7,696 bases of DNA, from the NCBI GenBank assembly GCA_028285285.1, contig JANQPW010000749.1, positions 1-7,696 on the forward strand. Reading direction: 5' to 3'. Positions 1 through 4,254 of the stretch are shown in pieces. Made by a program: the position numbers and the translations under genes. A model generated the notes under the pieces. That model saw nothing but the letters and a program-made list of their open reading frames with translations. It did no database searches and was not told the origin of the DNA. Numbering within the stretch: the first letter of the stretch is position 1; every line of letters begins with the position of its first letter. The DNA comes from Silvanigrellales bacterium. GTDB lineage: Bacteria > Bdellovibrionota_B > Oligoflexia > Silvanigrellales > Silvanigrellaceae.

Positions 1-2
1 TC

Positions 3-266
3 TTCTTGGTGCGGATGTATGAAAGCAAAAAAAGCACTGCGGAAGAAAGAGAAAAGATCGTCGAGTTCTATTTGCAAAACCTCCGTTGGGTGAACAACTG
101 GGACCTCGTTGATTCATCAGCCCACAAAATTCTTGGGCCCCACCTCTTTACAAAGAAGCGAGGTGCCAAAGGTCTTCTGACTTCAATGGCCCGCTCTGAG
201 AATCTCCTGTCTCAACTGGGCGGTGCACGTGAGGTCACGCGCACCATTGCCGCGACCTTTCTTTGA
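3..266 (+). CDS. DNA alkylation repair protein (AlkD-like), 5' end outside window, 3' half missing
   Basis: The reading frame is open at the left edge, so the start lies outside the window. The visible part matches the middle of the AlkD family of HEAT-repeat DNA glycosylases, which excise alkylated bases. The hallmark NNWDLVD segment is at nt 93-113; by recall of Bacillus cereus AlkD, its Trp and second Asp correspond to W109 and D113 of the base-excision pocket. KILGPHL and SMARSEN follow as in the family. After SENL (about nt 206) the family should continue with a WERR-type stretch carrying the catalytic Arg148, then roughly 80-90 more residues. Here the frame instead runs about 20 unrelated residues to a TGA at 264-266, and no other frame restores the missing part. 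The gene is therefore probably truncated and non-functional, although a divergent short form cannot be excluded. The next gene starts 21 bp later. Confidence 0.75.
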   Translation, partial: FLVRMYESKKSTAEEREKIVEFYLQNLRWVNNWDLVDSSAHKILGPHLFTKKRGAKGLLTSMARSENLLSQLGGAREVTRTIAATFL

Positions 267-275
267 GATGTGACT

Positions 276-281
276 CAGGAG
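276..281 (+). promoter_or_regulatory. Ribosome binding site deciding the start at 288
   Basis: CAGGAG lies 6 nt before the ATG at 288. An in-frame GTG at 270 would place this Shine-Dalgarno sequence inside the coding region and would add six polar residues before a good signal peptide, so 288 is preferred. Confidence 0.7.
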
Positions 282-287
282 CATGAG

Positions 288-1139
288 ATGAAAAAGACAA
301 CAACCATCGCAGCCTTCTTTGCAGCAGCTGTGGTTTCACTTCCGGCATGGGCAAATGGGCTGGTGAATGGTGACATCGTGATTGATCGCGATGGCGCTTC
401 GGTGACCTCTCCACTTTATGGCAACAGCACCCGGTGGATTGATGTGAGCTTCGACACCGAAATTCTGAATGAGAACTGCGACCTGCGCAACACTCAAATG
501 CAGTACATCTTTGATGGCGATGAGTCGACTCTCGCTGCAAAATATGGTCAAGCGGCAGCTGGTGCACCAAAGATTTTTGAGGCTTTTTTCTATCCCTTTG
601 ATGCCTATGATCGTCAACGACAGGTTTCCTCGGTGAGTGTTTGGTTCAACTGCTCGAATGGTGAAGAGAGCTTTGTGTCAGAGACATATGACTTCAATCT
701 TCAGCCCCGACCAGCCGACCAAGAAACGGTTCTTCTGAGCTGCAACGCTGGCGATCTTGAAGTGGTTCAGTATGACAACCCCCTTGACGGCACGGTGACC
801 AGGGCTCATGTTCGCAGCGCTGGTGTGACGTCATATCTGGTGGAAGAAAGCCAGAAGGAAATCGTGGTTCGAGACAACTATTTCGACAGAGACGTTTTGA
901 TCCGCAAAAACTTCTCCTACAATGTTGAGCAACAAGGCCAGGAGCTGGTCATCAACGGCATGCGACGCTCCGAGCGCAATGGCGAAGTGTACTTTCATGG
1001 CGGTCAAGATACCCCAACCATCACACTGCGTAACGGTGGAGCTGATTTGGAAGTTTGGGCAAGGCAAATGGTCAGCTCTCACAGCATGACCCGCTATTTG
1101 GTCGGTCAATGGTTCTTTGAGTCGTGCACCCTTCCCTAA
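288..1139 (+). CDS. Secreted four-cysteine protein of unknown function
   Basis: This 283-residue protein belongs to no family I recognise. Residues 1-22 form a clear Sec signal peptide: MKK, a hydrophobic alanine-rich core, and a cleavage site after AWA. The mature protein should therefore be periplasmic or exported. It has exactly four cysteines (C64, C122, C152, C280). Two lie in the first half and two in the second, which would suit two disulfide-closed beta-rich domains; that pairing is an inference. The body is polar with many alternating hydrophobic positions, has no further membrane segment, and shows no lipobox or sorting motif. ATG 288 is chosen for its Shine-Dalgarno CAGGAG and because the signal peptide starts there. 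The gene follows the broken AlkD-like gene by 21 bp, so it may share its transcript. No enzyme motif was seen. Confidence 0.8.
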   Translation: MKKTTTIAAFFAAAVVSLPAWANGLVNGDIVIDRDGASVTSPLYGNSTRWIDVSFDTEILNENCDLRNTQMQYIFDGDESTLAAKYGQAAAGAPKIFEAFFYPFDAYDRQRQVSSVSVWFNCSNGEESFVSETYDFNLQPRPADQETVLLSCNAGDLEVVQYDNPLDGTVTRAHVRSAGVTSYLVEESQKEIVVRDNYFDRDVLIRKNFSYNVEQQGQELVINGMRRSERNGEVYFHGGQDTPTITLRNGGADLEVWARQMVSSHSMTRYLVGQWFFESCTLP

Positions 1140-1179
1140 GCTCCGTTTTTCGAATCCGCATCACACCTCTCACATTCAC

Positions 1180-1214
1180 AAAAAACTGAGAGCCGAGGTC
1201 ACTCCCTCGGCTCT
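1180..1214 (-). terminator. Intrinsic terminator, best on the minus strand
   Basis: Perfect 10-bp arms AGAGCCGAGG (1189-1198) and CCTCGGCTCT (1205-1214) enclose a 6-nt loop. Six A residues at 1180-1185 become a T6 run on the minus strand, starting 3 nt after the stem. This gives a textbook intrinsic terminator for minus-strand transcription. On the plus strand the stem is followed only by a weak TTTT 10 nt away, so termination of the gene ending at 1139 would be poorer, although a bidirectional role is possible. No minus-strand gene is evident immediately upstream. Confidence 0.6.
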
Positions 1215-1256
1215 TCATGTGAAGTTTTCGCAACAGGAAAGTGACCTCCTGCTTTG

Positions 1257-1280
1257 AGGTGTCCAAATATTCAGACACCT
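1257..1280. repeat. Inverted repeat, 7-bp arms
   Basis: AGGTGTC (1257-1263) and GACACCT (1274-1280) are perfect arms separated by 10 nt of AT-rich sequence (CAAATATTCA), with partial extension through flanking TTT/AAA. The geometry would suit a dimeric regulator site. It lies about 35-55 bp upstream of the possible -35 of the 1390 gene. No T-tract follows it, so it is not a terminator. The role is unknown. Confidence 0.4.
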
Positions 1281-1309
1281 TGAAATCATAGATGAAGTTT
1301 AAGTTTTTC

Positions 1310-1324
1310 CGGCTTGCAAAGCCG
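1310..1324. repeat. Short perfect hairpin overlapping a possible -35
   Basis: CGGCTT (1310-1315) and AAGCCG (1319-1324 by reverse pairing) flank the loop GCA. It overlaps the candidate -35 TTGCAA. It is too short and lacks a T-tract, so it is not a terminator. It could be part of an operator or chance. Confidence 0.3.
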
Positions 1325-1340
1325 CCCCTGATTTCATAAT
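1314..1340 (+). promoter_or_regulatory. Possible promoter of the superoxide reductase-like gene
   Basis: TTGCAA (1314-1319) and CATAAT (1335-1340) resemble sigma-70 -35 and -10 hexamers, with a short 15-bp spacer. Transcription would start near 1347, giving a leader of about 43 nt before the ATG at 1390. The -10 is five of six to consensus; the spacing is suboptimal, so the -35 assignment is weak. Confidence 0.35.
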
Positions 1341-1352
1341 GCAGAGCTAGAA

Positions 1353-1366
1353 TTGAAATCTTTCAA
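1353..1366. promoter_or_regulatory. Candidate operator TTGAAATCTTTCAA
   Basis: This is a perfect dyad of 6-bp arms (TTGAAA/TTTCAA) around a 2-nt centre. Read as TTGAA-N4-TTCAA it has the layout of FNR/CRP-superfamily boxes (TTGAT-N4-ATCAA). It would sit just downstream of the predicted transcription start, where a bound regulator would repress. The regulator identity is inference only. Confidence 0.4.
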
Positions 1367-1376
1367 CCGGAATTTT

Positions 1377-1386
1377 GGGGGAGAAG
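1377..1386 (+). promoter_or_regulatory. Ribosome binding site deciding the start at 1390
   Basis: The purine-rich run GGGGGAGAAG ends 3 nt before ATG 1390, with its GGAG core (1379-1382) about 7 nt away. The in-frame TTG at 1375 has no upstream site of its own and would swallow this one, so ATG 1390 is preferred. Confidence 0.7.
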
Positions 1387-1389
1387 AAC

Positions 1390-2064
1390 ATGTTCGAGCG
1401 ACGAGATGCACTGAAAAAACTGGGCTTAGCTGCTGCTGCCGGAACAACGGCAACCTTCTTGTCGGGGTGCGGCGCAGGAGATGAGTTGGAGGGCGATGCT
1501 TCGGAAGATCTCAGCCGTGGAGGGCGAAACTCGAGCTCTGCCATGCGCATTTTTTCAGACTTTGAACGCATGAGTGCTTACTATGCGAACAGCCCACGGT
1601 CGTACGTTTCCGACCGCCAGGGTGGTGGCCGCAACTATGGCACAAAGGTCTATGCCAATCCTGTTACCGTTGGTCAGACCACTCAAGCGGGTCAAGACAC
1701 CACCGGACCGCTCACAGTCATTCGGGGTTTGTATCTTGATGCTGCCGATCGGGGTCACAACCCGAGGGTTTCGGTTTCCCAAGTGGGTTCTTCAACCGTG
1801 TTCCAACTGTCAGTTGCCCACAGTCTTCAAGCGGTCAGCCAAAAAAACGCTGGTCACGGCATTACGGCGATTGATCTCTGGGTTCCCGGCGGAACCACTC
1901 CTTTGAAGACCAAGGCCTTCGAAGCCGCTCAAGCTGGGTCTCCCAACTCTCCAGTGAGTGTGAACATACCCGTTGTGGGAACCGACCTTAGTGGATATCA
2001 GGAAGTTTACTTCGTGACCCACTGCAACAACCACGGGGGCCGCATTGTGATTGCGGCCCTGTGA
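1390..2064 (+). CDS. Tat-exported lipoprotein with superoxide reductase (desulfoferrodoxin)-like domain
   Basis: This is a 224-residue protein. The N-terminus ERRDALKKLG is a twin-arginine signal (R4, R5), followed by an Ala-rich core and the lipobox LSGC (C27). It is therefore probably exported folded and lipidated. Residues 28-110 are polar and low in complexity, a likely linker. The C-terminal part resembles the iron site of superoxide reductase: GHNP at H123 for the family's KHVP, VAH at H144 for AHPM, GHGITAIDL at H156 for KHYIxWIEL, and HCNNHG (C212, H215) for CNxHG. All five ligands of the His4Cys iron centre are thus present and in family order. The H144-H156 spacing is 12 residues against about 6 in desulfoferrodoxin, and the AHPM motif is degraded to AHSL. 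C212 is the only cysteine besides the lipid anchor. The family reduces superoxide to peroxide; activity here is inference. An alternative is a structural Ig-like relative such as SoxZ. There is no N-terminal rubredoxin-like Cys4 centre. Confidence 0.72.
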   Translation: MFERRDALKKLGLAAAAGTTATFLSGCGAGDELEGDASEDLSRGGRNSSSAMRIFSDFERMSAYYANSPRSYVSDRQGGGRNYGTKVYANPVTVGQTTQAGQDTTGPLTVIRGLYLDAADRGHNPRVSVSQVGSSTVFQLSVAHSLQAVSQKNAGHGITAIDLWVPGGTTPLKTKAFEAAQAGSPNSPVSVNIPVVGTDLSGYQEVYFVTHCNNHGGRIVIAAL

Positions 2065-2120
2065 AAGCTGTTGTTGTTGAAGGTCTCATAGCGAGAACAA
2101 CTTGTGGTTGCTCCCCGTTC

Positions 2121-3116
2121 TCACTGAGCGGCAATTTGACCCAGCAGTCCGTAAATTCCAAACTGAATGAGATAGGGGTGTTGAAACCCAGGAAAGGCTT
2201 CGGCGAAGGACTGGGTGAGTTCTCCCAATGAAGCCTCGCCGAAGGGCTCGGCAGCTGGCGTCCGATCTACGTGCGCTTGAGTAAGCTCTTGGGCTCTGTT
2301 GAGGTAGTTGATCTGTTCTTTTGCGGCCTCTGACAGGAGCATGTCTGGCCCACGCCCCGCGTAGACCGTTGCGTCTTTGAGTTCCCGGGTGGAACCCAGC
2401 TTTTTGAGCAGAGCCTTCCATGAGTTGAGGTCTGGGTTCGCTTGCCCACTCGCGACTCCTCCTTCTAGCCAAGCATGGGTCTTGGGGTGCAGCAGGTCAC
2501 CAACCACGAGGGCGTTCAGAGAAGGAACAAAAGCTGTGGTCTGGTTTGAGGAAACGCCAGCAACTCCATGTTCTGTGAGAGAAACCTTCACACCATTGCC
2601 AAGGTTGATCTGAAGGCTCTTTTGGAACTTCTCATCGACCTGTGCCAGCTTGGGGTAAGTTTTTTCTGTGAACATTTTCGCAGTTTCTGCGAAGAACTGT
2701 TTCTTATAGTTGTGAACGGCCGGAAGAGCCTTCGCCGTTTCATTCGAAGCGATGACACGTGCTCCAGCCGCTCGAAAAACCCCAGCACCATTGAACTTGT
2801 CTGGGTTGGGATGAGTGATGACCAGGTGGCTGATGGGGCTTGAAGTTTTGCTTCGAAGGAACTCAACAGCCTTCGTGGCTTGCTGCTCGGTGAACTGCGC
2901 GTCAAAGGCCATCACGTTAAGGCCTGAATCCACAAAAACTGTGTTTGTGTGAAAACCATCGGCATCGCTTTGGTAAACATATATCGATGCGTTGGTGGTG
3001 AGGGTTGTTGTGTTGTTGTTGCGAACGGGCTCCAGGCCCACACAGGCAGGTGCGGCTAGGCTGATGAGTGAGCTGAGAAGTGCTGGCGCCTGGATTTGGT
3101 AACGTTTAATTTTCAT
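2121..3116 (-). CDS. Secreted metallo-beta-lactamase-fold protein with altered metal site
   Basis: This is a 331-residue protein. ATG 3116 is chosen because AAGGAA lies 5 nt upstream (AGGA core at 3123-3126) and a signal peptide begins there; an ATG at 3152 would add 12 residues before it. Residues 1-24 form a Sec signal ending in APA, followed by C25. That cysteine could be lipidated, but the context is not a classical lipobox. An Asn/Thr-rich linker (about 33-42) precedes the beta-lactamase-like domain. The usual THxHxDH motif reads THPNPDK (H102, N104, D106, K107). Some relatives have HxDPD at this place, but Lys at the last position is unusual. The GD of strand motif VVGDLL is kept (D207), and H214 follows. 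The terminal GHG is AGRG (R255). Hydrolase activity is therefore uncertain; a pseudoenzyme or a mononuclear variant is possible. It is tail to tail with the superoxide reductase-like gene (56 bp). Confidence 0.8.
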   Translation of the reverse strand: MKIKRYQIQAPALLSSLISLAAPACVGLEPVRNNNTTTLTTNASIYVYQSDADGFHTNTVFVDSGLNVMAFDAQFTEQQATKAVEFLRSKTSSPISHLVITHPNPDKFNGAGVFRAAGARVIASNETAKALPAVHNYKKQFFAETAKMFTEKTYPKLAQVDEKFQKSLQINLGNGVKVSLTEHGVAGVSSNQTTAFVPSLNALVVGDLLHPKTHAWLEGGVASGQANPDLNSWKALLKKLGSTRELKDATVYAGRGPDMLLSEAAKEQINYLNRAQELTQAHVDRTPAAEPFGEASLGELTQSFAEAFPGFQHPYLIQFGIYGLLGQIAAQ

Positions 3117-3121
3117 GATGT

Positions 3122-3127
3122 TTCCTT
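3122..3127 (-). promoter_or_regulatory. Ribosome binding site for the metallo-beta-lactamase-fold gene
   Basis: On the minus strand AAGGAA is followed by CATC and a further short spacer before ATG 3116, with the AGGA core 6 nt away. It fixes this start over the upstream ATG at 3152, which has no such site. Confidence 0.65.
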
Positions 3128-3336
3128 TCCAAAAAATTGCTGATGGGTCCATTTGGGCCGATAGCTAGGGTTGAAAATCGCAAAAGGGGCAGGTTTTCGC
3201 TTCGCTTTTTGGGGCGAAAGTTTTGCAAATTGAGTCAAAGTTGGGGGTCTCTTGGGAAGATGAGCCGAAAAGGCCAGAAATGTCTTTCATTTACTGAGAA
3301 GTAACTCTTTGAAATTATGAATAAACAAAAGAGTAT

Positions 3337-3357
3337 TCAGATTCAGACAGAATCTGA
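3337..3357. repeat. Perfect 8-bp inverted repeat in front of the response regulator
   Basis: TCAGATTC (3337-3344) and GAATCTGA (3350-3357) flank AGACA. It lies 65 nt upstream of ATG 3423 and downstream of the AT-rich promoter-like stretch. It could be an operator, perhaps for autoregulation, or an mRNA hairpin in the leader. It is not followed by a T-tract. Confidence 0.45.
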
Positions 3358-3411
3358 CCGAAGACCCCTGTGTGAAGAAGAAACCAGCCGAGCCTGTGGC
3401 TTTTGTTTGGC

Positions 3412-3417
3412 AAGGAG
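3412..3417 (+). promoter_or_regulatory. Ribosome binding site deciding the start at 3423
   Basis: AAGGAG stands 5 nt before ATG 3423. The alternative GTG at 3372 has none, and the extra 17 residues would precede the receiver domain without family support. Confidence 0.7.
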
Positions 3418-3422
3418 ATCAG

Positions 3423-4133
3423 ATGCTGCACGAAGACAAGTACACGATCACCCTCGATGATGACCCCACGGTGGCCCAATTGATTGCTGGCTTCACTCAG
3501 CTCCATTCTCATTCCTTTGCAAATGCTGAAGAGATGTTGGCAAAAGCGGCGTCACTTTCCCCTCTGGCGGTTTTTGTGGATGTTCACCTCAAAAACCAGG
3601 GGCTCGGGCTGGATCACATTCCCAAAATTCGGTCCGTTTGGCCGCAAGCTGCCATTTTGGTGATCACAGCAGACACCGAGCCGGATCTTGTTGGCAGGGC
3701 TCTTGCGGCGGGAGCCAATGATTTTGTTTTGAAGCCCATAGCCAAACCCGAGTTGCTCGCGCGGCTCAAAGCCCGACTGTGTGAAATGACTGTTCGCAAC
3801 TCAAGCGAGTTCATTGAGCTGGGTTCTGGCCGGTTCAATGTGCGCAAACGTTATATTGAGGCAGGAGGGAACACGGTCTATCTTTCGCCATTGCAAGCTG
3901 AACTTCTCCAGGTTCTTCTGGAAAGTGAGGGAGTTCTCGTTCCCAAAGATGTGGTCAAGAAGGCCATCTGGGGGAAAATAGCCGTGAGTGACAATGCTCT
4001 CGACCGACGGCTTTCCGAAATGAGAAAAATCCTTCGGGAAAGCGCCTGCGATATGCAGATTGTGAGCGAGTATGGAAAAGGAATTTCTCTCCAGTATCGC
4101 GGGGCCGTCATGCCTCGCCGCATTCCCGCCTAG
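3423..4133 (+). CDS. OmpR/PhoB-type response regulator
   Basis: This is a 236-residue cytoplasmic DNA-binding regulator. The receiver domain occupies about residues 6-120: acidic triad D12-D14 in TLDDD, phosphoacceptor D53 in VFVDVHL, T82 in VITAD, and K104 in LKPI, so all switch residues are intact. A winged-helix output domain fills about 130-226, with ELL-type helices, the recognition helix around NALDRRLSEMRKIL, and a wing with EYGKGISL. The order and length are typical of the OmpR/PhoB class. Phosphorylation would promote binding to direct-repeat or dyad promoter sites. No histidine kinase lies beside it, so it is an orphan in this window and its signal is unknown. It is divergent from the metallo-beta-lactamase-fold gene and 121 bp before oligopeptidase B; either could be a target, but that is inference. 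ATG 3423 is chosen for its AAGGAG site. Confidence 0.9.
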   Translation: MLHEDKYTITLDDDPTVAQLIAGFTQLHSHSFANAEEMLAKAASLSPLAVFVDVHLKNQGLGLDHIPKIRSVWPQAAILVITADTEPDLVGRALAAGANDFVLKPIAKPELLARLKARLCEMTVRNSSEFIELGSGRFNVRKRYIEAGGNTVYLSPLQAELLQVLLESEGVLVPKDVVKKAIWGKIAVSDNALDRRLSEMRKILRESACDMQIVSEYGKGISLQYRGAVMPRRIPA

Positions 4134-4254
4134 CTCCAACATCAGGCTGTCATAGAGTTGCGACTTCATTTGTGATGCTCTGAACATGGCTTTCAGCTCG
4201 ATGAAAGGTATTCTTCTTGATCAGGCCAAAGCGCCGCAATGAGGAGTTGAAGTC

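Larger units (their letters stand above)
1140..1389. other. Intergenic region rich in dyads
   Basis: No gene is convincing in this 250-bp spacer between the four-cysteine protein and the superoxide reductase-like lipoprotein. It holds a strong hairpin (1189-1214), a 7-bp inverted repeat (1257-1280), a 6-bp hairpin (1310-1324), a possible promoter (1314-1340) and a 14-bp dyad (1353-1366). The words TTGAAATC at 1280-1287 and 1353-1360 form a short direct repeat. Four dyads in so short a spacer suggest regulation, but none matches a site I can name with certainty. Confidence 0.6.
3117..3422. other. Divergent intergenic region
   Basis: This 306-bp spacer separates the minus-strand metallo-beta-lactamase-fold gene from the plus-strand response regulator and must hold both promoters. 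I find no confident -35/-10 pair. The stretch 3285-3336 is AT-rich and contains TTGAAA (3309-3314) and TATGAA (3316-3321), the best promoter-like words. Short dyads are TTTGCAAA (3222-3229), TTACT/AGTAA around GAGA (3291-3304), TTTCGC/GCGAAA (3195-3200, 3213-3218 area), and the 8-bp repeat at 3337-3357. An in-frame GTG at 3372 would extend the regulator into this region but lacks a Shine-Dalgarno sequence. Confidence 0.6.

Noticed and set aside
1072..1278. Minus-strand open frame of 68 codons across the 1189-1214 hairpin
   Set aside because: It reads through the strong minus-strand terminator and overlaps the end of the four-cysteine gene; its composition is not protein-like.
2093..2122. GAGAAC/GTTCTC inverted repeat between the convergent genes, considered as a terminator
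   Set aside because: The 6-bp arms are separated by 18 nt, any inner pairing is bulged, and no T-tract follows on either strand.
2086..2472. Minus-strand open frame of 128 codons rich in Arg and Ser
   Set aside because: It is an out-of-frame shadow of the metallo-beta-lactamase-fold gene on the same strand.
3000..3022. GTTGTT-type triplet run, considered as a microsatellite
   Set aside because: It encodes the Asn/Thr-rich linker after the signal peptide of the metallo-beta-lactamase-fold protein and is too short and imperfect to be a separate repeat element.
4134..4254. Spacer before oligopeptidase B, checked for a promoter or terminator
   Set aside because: TTGCGA is present near 4158 but no acceptable -10 follows, and no GC-rich hairpin with a T-tract was found. 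Only the GAGGAG ribosome binding site at 4241-4246 is clear.
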